Shown here: positions 10,901 to 22,000 of the stretch, piece by piece
How the letters are laid out: each line of letters starts with the position of its first letter
Numbering within the stretch: the stretch's first letter is position 1
Assembly (NCBI GenBank): GCA_018806985.1
Contig: JADANN010000164.1
Span: 434,001-498,000 of the forward strand
Origin: Angiostrongylus vasorum
Lineage: Eukaryota; Nematoda; Chromadorea; Rhabditida; Metastrongylidae
Direction: 5' to 3'
Length of the DNA: 64,000 nt
The notes under the pieces: model-generated
Told to the model about the DNA's origin: nothing
Databases searched by the model: none
What the model saw: only the letters and a program-made list of their open reading frames with translations
Made by a program: the position numbers and the translations under genes

Positions 10901-13033
10901 GAAGTGGGTCGACTACACTTTTCAAACCAGTTTGATCTTGGAATTCGTTTGCTGGATTGAGGTCTAATTTGCAACAGATGACGTTAGAAGAGGAAAGGAA
11001 TGAAGGAAAAGAACCTCACTGCGAAAAAAGGTAAAAAGTTTTCTTCTTTGGCTCTGTCGACTTCTATACAAACAATGTAAAAATGCCAAATTCTAGACGA
11101 AAAGCAGCACTTGGATAAAGTGAAGCGTCCTTCACCAAGCCTCTATGAAAGAAGATGCAAAATTCCTCTACATGTTCAGGTACCATGGAAACATTCTTGT
11201 AAGATACTCAAACCCAGGAATAAGGACAATGCGTCGTCTTCTAGTTCAGCAATCGCGAGGTTGTTATACAGCACACGTTTACTTCCGTACAAAACACACC
11301 TACAACACAACAGTACCTGACATTTCAGCAGTACCGCCTTCTTCTGAGCCGTCTTCCCTTCTCAGTGGAAGGCACGCTAAAAACGGCTCTAAAGAAGGCG
11401 ATACAGCAGAAACGTCAGCTACCGTTGTGTTGTTTTTGTATAGAAGTAAGCAAATGCTGTTTAACAACCTCGCGACAGTTGAGAAAGAAAACGACGCTCT
11501 TATAACCCAATGCCGAGGCTAACAGAAAGTTGATTCTCGGAACTGGTATAATAAGGACAACGTTGCAAAATTCGTAAAATGATAGCTGATAAATCATCAA
11601 TAGAAGCTTTGTTTAGCTTATGATGGCATCTGGTCCAACTAACAACAAGGAAATTGCATACTATCCATGGGAAATGCCGTCCCAACAAGTTAAAAAAGGG
11701 TCTCTTCCAAGCTGGGTCGAAGGTTCTACAAAAGGTTAGTGTGATAGCAGTGAATTATTATTGGGCTCTTAAACGTGAAACAAATAAAGCGTAATACAGC
11801 CGTTATTCGCAAAACCTGACAAGGTATTACAAGGTAGTGATAAGGCAAATAAGTGATAAGTGATAAGGACGTTTAGAAGATAACTTCGCACAACTGCGAG
11901 TGACGACAAAAAATTCAGGAACCACAACCAAATGACGTGCCCGTAGGTACGCCAGACTCAAAGTTGGAAGAAGAAAGAAACCGAGAGAAAAACTACGGTT
12001 AATGTGCAGATAAACCTTAACGGTGCTTTAAGAAAACCAGGTTATATCTTCACTTTGGAATGCATGACGAATAAAAACTCACTTTGATGACGTAACAGCT
12101 CGAAGAGCCTCCTGAACAAAAGCATTGCGAACGATATCAGATTTGCACATTTGGTAAGCAGTTTTTCCAGACTCATTTTGGACGCATGGATTTGCTCCGT
12201 TTGAAAGAAGGGCACTCACAAAATCAGCAGAATCTAGGACACAGCGAGTAATGAATTTCAAACCGACAGGAATAAATTTTAGGCGTACACGAAAATCTAC
12301 TTATTTCTATGAATATGGTATGGACATCAATATTTAATAAGATAAAGGAAGTGGAAAAACCACATATGAAGCAATAACGATCGCTCAACCATCTACATAC
12401 TTACTTCGACACTTGGATGGCCCGTGTTCATTGATTGTGCGGATCCCAGCACAATTTCCATTATTTCTCAGTTTTTGCTGGTTTAGCCATTGGAGTTCAC
12501 TGCAGTCCTGAGGTAAGTCAGGCCAAAGTCTGCCCCAGGTAGTCACCAGCACAGGCAATCGCCGCCCTTGTGGATGAGAGGGAGATTTAGCACCATGCGA
12601 TAGTTTGATACCAGGACGGTGGTGGATCTTGGCATTGGTTTACGCTAAGCTGGGGCTTGCTGATGGAAACGCCGGTCTCCTTCTCAGCTCGGGAGACCCC
12701 GCTGGAGGCTGAATCCACCACCCCCGCTGCATATCGCAGCCCGCCAACCAGGAACACTTCCCAGCCACCATGGAGAGGCAAACCTTTGACAGTAACCATT
12801 TACATATGTCAGCTAAATGTGTACATAAATTTACATTCAAAAACAAACTAACCTAGTCCGACAGCACGATGAAGTAGGGTGCCTTCATCGCAACACAGTA
12901 CATCAACGTTATCATGGTAATCCGGCTTGTTTTTCATTTGTGAGAGAAGAGAACATAGAACATCCACACGACCACTGTTGAGGCACTTGAGAAGAAGATC
13001 CGAAGGTTGCTCATCTTGTTTTCCTGATCCCAT
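938..13033 (-). CDS. Ankyrin-repeat / GH20 hexosaminidase-like protein, probable pseudoenzyme (17 exons)
   Basis: Exons in transcript order: 13033-12853, 12233-12083, 10423-10259, 10164-10020, 9736-9669, 8337-8233, 8130-8014, 7163-7043, 6936-6755, 2810-2650, 2305-2205, 2111-1962, 1665-1518, 1447-1374, 1303-1195, 1148-1026, 972-938. All junctions are GT-AG and phase-matched, giving 2136 nt and about 711 residues. Ankyrin-like repeats lie near residues 50-77, 147-180 and 183-213 (for example GETPLVTAVRRGNEQSVRQL). Residues about 285-411 resemble the GH20 N-terminal subdomain (LLWPQPK; a YVLTV...GVRYAFATL pattern). Residues about 466-600 resemble the GH20 barrel (FRAVFQDFSGCR, then PYTNRDLFHMMQVCEEL and LVPSLD). 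The GH20 acid-base motif H-x-G-[GA]-D-E reads HFGANL at about 584-589, so the catalytic Asp-Glu is Asn-Leu. No signal peptide is seen, which suggests a cytosolic scaffold or sugar-binding role (inference). The last exon is tentative; the gene may continue off the window. The link between the ankyrin and GH20 halves rests on phase only. Confidence 0.68.
2340..2640 (-). repeat. repC (tRNA-like foldback family) fragment
   Basis: Resembles the segment at 23350-23480 (TGCTGAGATATGAACAAAACT and flanks) and weakly the repC arms. It lies in the intron between exons 2810-2650 and 2305-2205 of the ankyrin/GH20 gene. Confidence 0.4.
2980..3850 (-). mobile_element. Mariner-family transposase fossil
   Basis: Reading the minus strand in broken frames gives a chain of mariner transposase motifs in the right order: a DLEDE-like segment near the N-terminus, LDRWLP, ILGNQNDWLLNCIVT, a former D-E-K-W region, SQHFPKRKL, then KKLSELYYEILPPVYSPDVL, the last containing the YSPDL-type motif before the third catalytic Asp. 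Multiple stops and frameshifts make it dead. It lies inside the 3.9-kb intron of the ankyrin/GH20 gene. Confidence 0.65.
4465..4880 (+). repeat. repB copy, decayed
   Basis: Contains TGAATGACCGGTCCTCACTG, GCCCTTGTGGATCGGAG and TTTGATACCAGGGCGGTGG, all diagnostic of repB. Confidence 0.65.
5540..6260 (+). mobile_element. RTE retrotransposon fragment
   Basis: Broken plus-strand frames match the C-terminal part of the RTE reverse transcriptase seen on the minus strand at 19-20 kb: RFPLNLRFANDTVTFS, then LNLLDKVGKSIELQIN. FADD has become FAND. Frameshifts and stops throughout. Intronic to the ankyrin/GH20 gene and opposite to it. Confidence 0.6.
6580..6710. repeat. repC tail fragment
   Basis: CACATCATACCCTGCCGCGA followed by AGGCAGGAAATAAAA; the same tail occurs at 62800-62860. 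Confidence 0.4.
7200..7310. repeat. Alternating TA/TG/CA low-complexity tract
   Basis: Almost purely alternating purine-pyrimidine sequence (ACGTATATACACATA type), with short palindromes such as GTATACGTATAC. Creates spurious Tyr/Ile/Val/Met-rich open frames on both strands. Intronic. Confidence 0.8.
7873..7995. repeat. (AT)n microsatellite with TA/TG-rich flank
   Basis: Pure AT dinucleotide run 7873-7910, followed by about 85 bp of imperfect TATACA/CATGTA repeats. Lies 20 bp from the 3' end of exon 8130-8014 of the ankyrin/GH20 gene. Confidence 0.9.
8704..9090 (+). repeat. repB copy
   Basis: Near full-length copy from the GGATGGCCCGTCTTCACTGA type start to the GGCGGCAAACTGTTGG type end. 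Intronic to the ankyrin/GH20 gene. Confidence 0.8.
10470..10752 (-). repeat. SINE-1 (tRNA-derived) copy
   Basis: Minus-strand copy with tRNA-like head at 10752-10690 (B box GGGATCGATCCC) and body containing GGAGGATAGCAGCACTGGTT. Its tail ends 47 bp upstream of the acceptor of exon 10423-10259. Confidence 0.75.
11215..11530. mobile_element. Inverted pair of Penelope terminal-repeat fragments
   Basis: 11215-11360 is a minus-oriented and 11380-11530 a plus-oriented copy of the Penelope terminal sequence seen intact at 44.9-45.1 kb; both carry a decayed hammerhead-like motif. They are head to head with about 25 bp between. Intronic to the ankyrin/GH20 gene. Confidence 0.6.
12405..12795 (+). repeat. 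repB copy
   Basis: Shares CAGCACAATTTCCATT, CAATCGCCGCCCTTGTGGAT and GGTGGTGGATC with the copy at 8704. Intronic. Confidence 0.8.
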
Positions 13034-13603
13034 ATGAAATTACTTCCTGGAGCAGCCAGATATCTCTGACATCATAATGAAAAAAAATATTGGTTTGTCT
13101 ATACTTCACACATACAGCTTCCCAATGGAACTAACGACGTACAACTTGCAAGAACATGAAGATGGGCAATTAAATATGTCGGATACGTTAAGTAATACAG
13201 GATATCCCTACAGTCCTGAATAAATTTAACTTGCATATGGTGTTATGTAATCAAGGACATCTTCACAGTCTTGGTTTCCTGGACGAATTCAGCTTGCAAA
13301 TGGGGGGACTTGGCCATGGTTACTTCTATCTACTGCATCAGAGTTAGTTGAGAGTTTAGATAGAACGTCCATGAAACTAATCCTTTGTCAATAAGTGGAA
13401 AAAATATGAAGAAAGGGAGAGAAGTAAACGACGACAAGATCCGAAATGGAATTTGCCACATGTTTACATCCAACGATGCACCTTAGGTAGACTCCAAATT
13501 CAGGCTGTACTTGTCGTCCGTTGATCCGTCGTTTGGTTTAAATGGACTTCGGAGGAGCACGTAGTTGTTTTTTGGAAACGCAGTATGGTGGAGATATCTT
13601 GAT
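13034..13603. promoter_or_regulatory. Divergent intergenic region between the ankyrin/GH20 gene and the deacylase
   Basis: About 570 bp separate the two divergent start codons (minus-strand ATG at 13033, plus-strand ATG at 13604), so the region probably holds both promoters. A possible spliced-leader acceptor for the minus gene is the CAG at 13049-13047, 14 nt before its ATG. One for the deacylase is the CAG at 13581-13583, 20 nt before its ATG and preceded by a T-rich stretch. No repeat copy is recognised here, unlike most other non-coding stretches of this size. Confidence 0.45.
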
Positions 13604-16076
13604 ATGCGTGCCATTATCCAGAGAGTGGCTAGGGCTTCTGTGAAAGTCGGAGAAGAGGTGGTGAGTTCCAGTCCCACTTCTTTGCTTTGTTTTCTAAGTT
13701 GAAATTCAGCAAGTTGTTAAGCCGCTATAGTGAAGTCGGTCATTGATTCAGCACTGGACAGATGAAATTCCTTAATATGTGTTTTGGATGACAGGGCTTC
13801 TCAGTGGGGTTTCACGCTATCCGGAAAAATGAATTGCAGTCTTAGTGTGAGTCCGTCGATTTTTACTCTGTTTGGCGAGAAGTTACTCATTGCTAGCTCA
13901 GCTAGTTCTCCTATGGGAACGGTCCACGTCGTATATTGGAGCTCATCGAACCCTCCGGAGGGATTTATATTGTCATATATGCCATTTTCGCTCTATAAAG
14001 ACGCCGTAAAGTAGTTTCTGACACTGGAACGCATCGTGGCTGATTAAGACAAATCTTTTATTTTCATTTACTACCTACTCTTTCTTACTGGCAGGATATT
14101 ACTTGATACTTGATACTTGAACGTCCCGTCCTCACTAGTTGTGCGGGCCTCAGCATAATCACCATTTTTCGGAGATTTGCTGGTTAACCCACTGTGGTTC
14201 CCTGGAATACCGAGGACAGCCTGGCCAAAGTCTGCCCCAGGTCGTCACCACGACAAGCAGTCGCAGCCCTTGTGGATCAGAGGGACATTTGCCACTATGC
14301 GACTTTGATACCAGGACGGCCGTGGATCCTGGTATTCGTTTATTCTTAGCTAGGCTTCCTGATGGAAACGCCGAACTCCTTCTCATCTTGGGAGATCCTG
14401 CCGGGGGAACGAATCCCCCCGCTGTACATCGCAGTCCGACACCCAGGAAAACCTACCAGCCACGATGAGACGGTAAACCGTTGGGAGGAATGTCTCTATA
14501 CATTTGACATATCAGGGACTTTGCATTGCTCAAAACTACAGTGCTCAGGTCACTGTGGTAATAGAGAATGGTTTTCCGTTCACTAATATCACCTGTATCC
14601 GAATGTGACCGAACCTTGTTCGTTGTTTCCAGGTGGGATCAATTGGACGTGGTGTGTGCGTACTAGTAGGAATTTCAAGGGATGACACTGACGATGATAT
14701 CGAATACATTGTTCGGAAGATTTTAAATGTGAGGCTGTTCGAATCGGAAAACAAACGTTGGGAGAGATCTGTGAAAGATGAAGGATTGGAAGTGCTATGT
14801 GTCAGTCAGTTCACCCTATATGGATATTTGAAAGTATCTGGGTGTGAAGGAACAGACAGAAAGACTCTCCTTCACGTTCCAGTTTCGATTTTTCTTTCGG
14901 GAATGACGGACGAGATTAAACACATTTCTAAGAAATGAAACGTGCAACAGAAATGGTTTAACGTGTGACACATAGTGCCCAAGTTCTAGTCCATTTTGAT
15001 GTTATAAAACTATCGGATTTGTCATGGAGACCTTCATAAGTAAAAATGATTTTGCTTATACTTAATATCTTGAATAGTCCTAAATGTAAGATTTGGAAAA
15101 TTTTTATGGATATGCTGGATAACAGTAAATGTTTTATTAGGGTTTGGTTAATAACTGAGTTAATCCCGTGTTCTTTAAAGAGGTACATTGTCAGCTCAGG
15201 TGGGAACGTCCGCTCGAACAGGACTGGTTACTACAAATTGATTTTGCTTTAGTGTTTTGGAAACTTTTGACAATATTAAAGAGTTCTTTTAGGCTATTCA
15301 GAAGTACATTCGTGACAGTATTCGATTAAGATGGAAGTGGGTACCGCTGCTATTTTTTTAGTGACACATTGTGATCAATGGGGGTTTGTGCGTGTAGCGC
15401 AGTAGTTGGAGGCGCCGTGGAATACTATGGGATCGATACCAGCGCCCAAGGCCCACCAAGCTTTTCATTCCTCCGTGGTCCGCAAATTGGAACCAGACTT
15501 GTCTGGGAGTATAGCAGCACTGGCTGGATAGATCGGAAGGCCACCGCGAGTCATTGTAAAGGCCAGATGTGCATTCAATCACCTCCAAAGATGCTTAGTG
15601 TAGTCGAATGCATGGCGCCTCCCTTAGGGATAGATCAACGTCGAAAGCTTTATCCTTTTATCCTTTTGTGATAAGAAAGAGTTCTCAACGTGTTTTGTTA
15701 GCAAAATCCATTAAGAAACTGCATCGTGAAGGAGAGAACGGAATGTTTCCATTGAGAAAGGGCTATGAAGAACGTAGGTAAACTGAATTTAGTTGTATTT
15801 TATGGCAATAAACTTGACTTCCACAACTCAATGAATCCCCAAGATGCCAGTGTGTTCTACGGTCGCTTTATGGATAAACTTCGGTCTTCTTATTTACCAG
15901 AAAATGTTCAGGTGAAGTGTTAGAACAGCTTTTTTATGTCAATCACTGCACGAAAGTTTACTCAGTTCACATTTCTTCCTAGTTTTCAGGATGGTCGATT
16001 TGCATCAATGATGAACGTGGAAATTGTTAATGAAGGACCTGTCACAATTACTCTTGATAGTAAAATTAGAAATTGA
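13604..16076 (+). CDS. dtd1: D-aminoacyl-tRNA deacylase (DTD1 family), 4 exons
   Basis: Hydrolyses D-amino acids from mischarged tRNAs, a cytosolic proofreading step. Exons: 13604-13660, 14633-14833, about 15804-15911, 15990-16076. All are in phase 0, giving 151 codons and a 150-residue protein, the normal family length of about 145-150 for the core domain. The N-terminus MRAIIQRVARASVKV is typical. Exon 2 carries IGRGVCVLVGIS and the family motif SQFTL. Exon 3 gives GNKLDFHNSMNP, matching the usual substrate-pocket stretch. Exon 4 carries NEGPVTI with the Gly-Pro pair that reaches across the dimer; it ends at TGA. The vertebrate C-terminal tail is absent. A repB copy sits in intron 1 and a tRNA-type SINE in intron 2. 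The boundary before exon 3 reads TTTTAT instead of TTTTAG, so the intron 2 acceptor has no AG. Family assignment is firm; whether this copy splices normally is open. Confidence 0.88.
14105..14500 (+). repeat. repB copy
   Basis: Best-preserved plus copy; ends CCAGCCACGATGAGACGG then TAAACCGTTGGGAGG. Lies in intron 1 of the deacylase, about 130 bp before the acceptor of exon 2. Confidence 0.8.
15385..15660 (+). repeat. SINE-1 (tRNA-derived) copy
   Basis: tRNA-like head with A box TAGCGCAGTAG and B box GGGATCGATACC, then the usual body and the CGTCGAAAGCTTTATCC type 3' end. In intron 2 of the deacylase. Confidence 0.8.
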
Positions 16077-16123
16077 TTTTTTTTAATTTATATTTAAGAG
16101 TCATTGTTGAGTCAGCGGTTGCC

Positions 16124-16129
16124 AATAAA
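16124..16129 (+). terminator. Candidate polyadenylation signal of the deacylase
   Basis: AATAAA lies 48 nt after the TGA, a usual distance for a nematode 3' UTR. Confidence 0.45.
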
Positions 16130-16394
16130 ATTGCCGTTCAGTGAACAAATGTCGATATTTCAAAATGAAAAAGCTTGTATGCTCTGGAATTATTCTGCAG
16201 ATTTCGGCTCTCCATTAAATGACAAGAAGGAAACATGGAGGTGCCTCGTCGACCCAAACATTATGCCAATAGTGGAGAAAAAGCTATGACGAATGGATCA
16301 TCTATGGGAAAGGTGTCATAAATGGGCAGTTATAGCGTGGTATTGCCCCGTTTTCTTGACCTTTTCTTATGAAAGCATTTATTTGAAAAACGGA

Positions 16395-16670
16395 TAAAAC
16401 TATTAGCGTTGATCAATCCCCTGAGAGATGTGCCATGCATTTGATTTCATTAACCATCGTTGGAGGTGATTGAATACATATCTGGCCTTTACAATAACTC
16501 GCGGGGACCCATTGATGTATCGAGCCAGTGCTCTTATCCTCCCAAACAAGTCTGGTGCCAATTTCCATATCCTGGGAGGTTGGAAGGCTTGGCGGATCAT
16601 GGGCGCAGGGATCGATTCCACGTGTGTGCCGCAGGGCGCCTTCGACCACTGCGCTACACGCGCATCTGAA
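16395..16670 (-). repeat. SINE-1 (tRNA-derived) copy
   Basis: Head on the right (minus-strand A box TAGCGCAGTGG, B box GGAATCGATCC), body to the left. Downstream of the deacylase. Confidence 0.8.
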
Positions 16671-16734
16671 CATTTATTATGGCATGTAAACAATCTTCGT
16701 CATGGGAAAACCTTTACTCGGCTGTCTTGAATAT

Positions 16735-16960
16735 CATAGGGAGGATCGACTCAACCAATATTCTGCGACACTCATAAAGAAGACGAAATACTCGGGCAGC
16801 AACCGAACCAACAAAATCCGAGGAAAACTGGATCGGGTGGAAGAAGTGCTGAGAGCTGCGCAGTAGATGTGATGACGGGTCATATGATGCGAGAAGAAAC
16901 AATGTTGGCCAGTTGAGCATTTGAACGGACTTGTGGCATACATCTCTGCCGTACTAGAGA
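16735..16960 (-). repeat. SINE-D fragment
   Basis: Matches the 5' part of SINE-D copies at 18.9 and 62 kb (CATTCTACGACATTCATGAT-type segment and AGTGCTGGGA-like segment). Confidence 0.5.
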
Positions 16961-17139
16961 GTGCTTTGATTTCGATTCTCAGTGGCACACAACACAGTGA
17001 AAAATAGCAAGCAGGTAGAAGAGGGACTTAAATACCGTGGTGCATTCGTAATAGCACTGCGGTGCTGATCGGAGTTTTCATGGAAGCTCGAGTAGCACGT
17101 TGAGTGCCACACCAGGTACCAGCTTGTTCTCTATTCTTC

Positions 17140-18560
17140 GTTCTCATTTTCTTCTTCTTTTTTTTCGTCGTGATTGTAGTCTATTGTGATTGTTATCGTC
17201 AGTACGATAAGCTGTGCCAGTGTCCAAGACCATAAATCGTTTCCAGCTGTGAGTACTGCCTATTCCCTGTCACTATCAAGGCATTATCACGCAAATTCCA
17301 AAGTTGAAGTGTTTGTTTTTTTTCGCAATGTAGGTTGCTTAACCCGGATTGATGTGTGTCGCTGTTTGCCATTTTTCTTCGTGCATTGAAAAAGTGTGAT
17401 AGTGAAGTTTCGGGTCTGGTAGCTGATTGTTGCTTTCTTTGAAAGGCCCAAACGCAACCAATTGTACCTGCCTTATTCTGCTTAATTCCTTACTCATGTT
17501 GTTCTCAATGTTCACTGGATGCCTTGGATACATACATGTGGTGGTAATCGTAGAGTATCCCATTTCGACTTCTTGTCTTCACATGATGGGGTTCTTCATG
17601 AACTAGTCCTTCTTCCAATTCATGCCTAGTTCTTCATTTCTGTCTCTTCGTTGTGCTCCTTGAGCATCCTTTGTGCTTCACAGGTGCTCCTGTAAAAGAT
17701 AGTGTTGTGAGCAAAGCTGAAATTTGATAGGAAGTTTCCATCAATGTGTATGTCATTTGTCATTCTAATGGAGGACTTCGTTATCCACTTCAGTGTGCCG
17801 GTGTATATTTCTGGTACGATGATGTCCCCATGTCGAGCCTTTTTTTCCTATGGGTTTCGATGTAAGAGTTGCGTATTCGTGCTGCATTTGCGATGGCAGT
17901 TATTAAAGTTCTCATGTAGTAACGTTTTCCTTAGTTCACGATCTGTGATAGGATGGTATTCGTTTCGAATTGACAAAAAGCTAGAATATGGAATACGCGG
18001 TGCTACGAGATAGTTTTATAACCATGGCTATAATTTGGATTTCATCCAGCAGGATCCTTGTTTCTATACTACTTGCTCACCTTGTTATCCGAAGTTTTCG
18101 ATTTGCGTGATAGGATAATTTTCGTGAAGAACTCGTACAACACATTGAACAATCAAATTCGGCGGTAGTTCCGAAGTGTTTTTCTGTCAGGCCGTGTTGG
18201 TAGGAGATATAGCATGTATATACTATATCGTACTCCACTAAGAAGAGATCATTTCTTTCTAAAGGTGAGTTATCACATGGGACCTGAGAAGGGCATGTAT
18301 TTAGTTTTTGGTTTCTAGTTCAAAGAAAGCCTGCTGTGATATTATTTGGTCGTGGGTCTCCACTTATGTTCATTTTCCTGAGCTCAGCTTGAACTTGAAA
18401 GTGATGCGCTCGGAGTGGTTTTTCTCATTATACCATTGTGTAAGAACTCAGGGCTGGAGGTTATCGAAAGGGAAGACTGACGCATTTCTATTTTGTTAAT
18501 TTCATAGCATGATGAGAGGTCGTAGTGATTTAGTCATCTTTTCATTAAGACTAACAGAAG
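17140..18560 (-). mobile_element. RTE retrotransposon remnant
   Basis: Minus-strand frames reproduce the RTE C-terminal part (YPRHPVNIENNMSKELSRIR, LVAFGPFKES) and, further right, FADD-region and tail segments parallel to the copy at 19-20.7 kb. Many stops and gaps. Confidence 0.6.
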
Positions 18561-18589
18561 AGAAAATGTAGTCATGGTCGTTCCCTATG

Positions 18590-18965
18590 GCATCTATTAC
18601 AGTACTCCTTTTGTAAGTGGGGCGGATGGCACAGTAGCAGTAGTTCGATTCCGCAGCGAGTCAACCAAGCCTCTCTCAAGGGGGTCAGGGAAATTGGTAT
18701 CGGACTTGTCTAGGAAAGAACCTCTTGCTGCAATCGAACTAGGAACGCTCCAGCCCGGCTATCTCAGGACTCCAGGGAGAATTGCTCTACCACCATTCTA
18801 CGACATTCATGATGAAATGAAAATCCTCAAGTAGCAACCGAAGCCACACGTAAAAACTTGCAAGACCTTCATGGACGATGGATGTGAGGAAACGAATCGG
18901 GTGTGAGAAGTGCTGGGATGCGCACAGTGGACGTGAAGACGAATCAAATATAAAGTAGAAAAAAA
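18590..18965 (-). repeat. SINE-D (tRNA-derived) copy
   Basis: Runs from a GGATGGCACAGTAGCAGT / AGTTCGATTCCGC head to AGTGGACGTGAAGACGAATC. The B-box-like GTTCGATTCC is intact. Other copies at 23.2, 26.6, 49.4 and 61.9 kb. Confidence 0.65.
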
Positions 18966-19024
18966 CTCCTTTTATAAGCTGTTCCCAGCGGTTTTTTTTT
19001 GCTTTTACCGATGATATGTGAGTG

Positions 19025-22000
19025 ATACCTACTTGGATACTTGGACGGTCCGTCTTCACGAGCTGTGCGGACCTCAGCACATATGCCATTCGTTCCTTTC
19101 TCTCGCAATCATAGTCCATGGTGATGGTCTTGTTCGAGCATGGTATCGCTTGCGAATCTCGTACCGTGATCTGTAAAACAACTGCAGCTGCGGCTACAGC
19201 TGATTTGTTTACGAACACGTCCGCCCAACGTGTAGGTGGTCGTCCTGGGGGACGTTTGCATTATTTTGGAGTCCACTCTAGTGTTCTTTTCGTCCATTTG
19301 TCGTCTGTTCTCCTCGTTATGACCGGCCCATCCATGTTTCGCTGTCGATCTAAATTCTCCTGGATCTCGAAGATGTGACAGATTTCGAAGGTCAGAGCTT
19401 CGCATTCCGGCTAGATATTGAGACTGCCAGTTATATTTCAGAAGACATCGCTCAATCGCTCTGTGAGTAGTGCGAAGCATTCTTGACGTAGTTAAAGTGT
19501 CAACTCATCTCTCCGCATCATAACAGAGCGCTGAGAGGACCGTAGAATCGAAGAGATGAGAGCGGATTTTCGGGTCCTTCAGTTGGTCGGTGGCTTCTTT
19601 GAGAGGCCCGAATGCGGCCCAAGCTGCTCTCCTTCTTCTATCTATTTCCTCCTTCATGTTGTTTTCCATGTTCATTAATCGCCGAAGGTATACGTACGAG
19701 GTGGTCTCTGCAATGAGAGAGCCATCCAATTCAATTTTTTCCGCCTTCGCACCATGGGTTTTTCATGAACTGGGTCTTCTTTCGATTTATGCGAAGTCTA
19801 ATGTTTTTTCCCCCGCTTCGTTGCGCTCTGTTGATCATCATCTCTGCTTCGCTGGTACTTCTTGAGAAAATGACAATGTCGTGGACAAAACGAAGGTTTG
19901 ATAGGAATTTTTCCATCAATGCGTATGCCTTTCTCATCCCAGTCGAGTGACTTCATTATCCACTGCAGTGCGGCACTGAACAGCTTTGGCGATATTGTGT
20001 CGCTCTGTCGAACCCCCTTTTTCTATGGGTATGGTAAGAGGTCGATGGAAAAGCTGTATTTTCGTAGTGCAGTTCCGATAACAGTCGAACAGAGTTCTTA
20101 TGTAGGACGGCTCCACTCCTTGGTCGACGAGCGCTGATAGGGATTGCATTCGTTTCGACACTGTCAAACGCTTTTCATATTCGACAAAGGTTAGGGCTAG
20201 AGGCAAGTGATATTCCAGACAAACTTCGATAACCTTGGACACGGTTTGGATGTGGTCCATACAGCAAAATCCTTCCCGAAATCCTGCTTGCTCAATTGGT
20301 TGCGCCTCATCCAATGTCGTTATATGCGGAAGAGGATAATCTTCGTGAAGAGCTTGTAGAGTTCACTCAACAAGCATATGGGACTATAGTTACGAAGATC
20401 CCTTTGGTCTCCTTTCTTGGACAGGATGACCGTACGCGACGTCCTCCATTGGTCTGATATTTTTTCCTTTTGAAGGTAGGCTGTCATATGATTTGCGAGA
20501 AGTACATATAAATTGTGGCCTCCAGCTCTAAGGAAATCTGCGGTGACATTGTCTGGTCTTGGAGCTGTGCCTCTTTTCATGCTTTTTATCGCAACCCGAA
20601 CCTCCATTGGAACAATTCCAGGTGGTTTTTCTCTAGCGGAGATATTAGGGTCCGGGACGGGGATCGTGGAACGTAGCAGGTTGGTATAGAACACCTCCAC
20701 TATTAATTAAATATCATGGCGGGAATTTTTTGACGATCCCATCTTCGTTCATCAGGGCTAACAGAGGAACATTGTAATCACACAAGTCCCGACGACATTT
20801 TTTTCGGACTGTTTCTTTTCTCTGCTGCTTCCAGTAGTTTCTTCTGTTTGTACCGTTGTAGATCTTCCTGCAAAACTATTCTGCAGCTGGTATTTATTAC
20901 TAGCCATGTCAAATGTGTTGCAGTAAGATCAAGCTTCAATTTCCTTCTCTTTTCGAGCAACTCCTTAGTAGTGACGGAGATGCGATCCGATTTTTCTTGC
21001 TTGAGGAACTGAGGCGAATTCGGCACAGCTTTTCAGTCCTTCGACAAGCAGCTCGTAGTGTTCGGTCGGGTCTTCTTTAATCTGCCAGTCACGTTTGGAC
21101 AGAACTTCGTTCAGAATATTCTCGCCGTATCTAGACTTTTTCCTCGTGGTCGATGAAGAGAGTTCTTTTGCAGCTTGTGCCTGAATCGAATCTTCGCGCG
21201 AAGAAGGCAATGATCGGAACCAGTACAGAATGACGGGACTACCGATGTGTCAAGTAGGCACCATCTTCTGTTTGTCAGAATATGGTCGACCTCCGCATGA
21301 GTCATGCCGTTGGGAGACTCCCATGTGCAGCGGCGGCTTTCTTTCTTCTGGAAAAACGAGTTTCCATGGAAGAGACGTGCTGCGGACAGGAGTCCAGCGA
21401 GACGGTTCCAATTCTTATTTCTTTCTCCTAATCCAAAATTTCAGGTGCTGTATTCGCTCTCGTTGACCTTTCCTATTCTGGCGTTGAAGCTGATAGTAGA
21501 ACGCATTTAATTCGTCCTCATCAGCTGCATCGGTCGGTGAGTAGCAGTTGATGATAGTGATCATCTTATGATGCGACAGTTGAAGATGGAGGACGGCTAT
21601 GCGAGGGGAAAGGATCTCGTATGAGTCGACGAGATGGACAATGGACGGGTGGACGACAAAGCCTACGCCGCCGACACTTGGTGACGGGACCTTTTCTCCA
21701 CGGATCACAAGGGTCCCGTTGGCGGATGTCGGTCTTCTTGATTTTTATTTCTTGTAATGCTATCACGTGAAATTTAATGCGATCTGCGGTTACAAGAACG
21801 GCGTGAAGATCGGCGTATGTGGAGAGTGTTCTGGCACTATACGAGCATAGTAAGAAACAATCTCCATGGCGTGTCGTGCGTGTGTTCGTCAGATCCGGTT
21901 CCAATGACGTCCTGCGTAACCCGAGATTTTCTGACCTCTCACCGATCGTCTCACCATCTGACATCATAGATGGTAGTATCCAGTGTGCGGGGTATTGAGG

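Noticed and set aside
14555..15250. Minus-strand and plus-strand frames across deacylase exon 2 and intron 2
   Set aside because: Shadows of exon 2 or read-through into intron 2; the family match stops at 14833.
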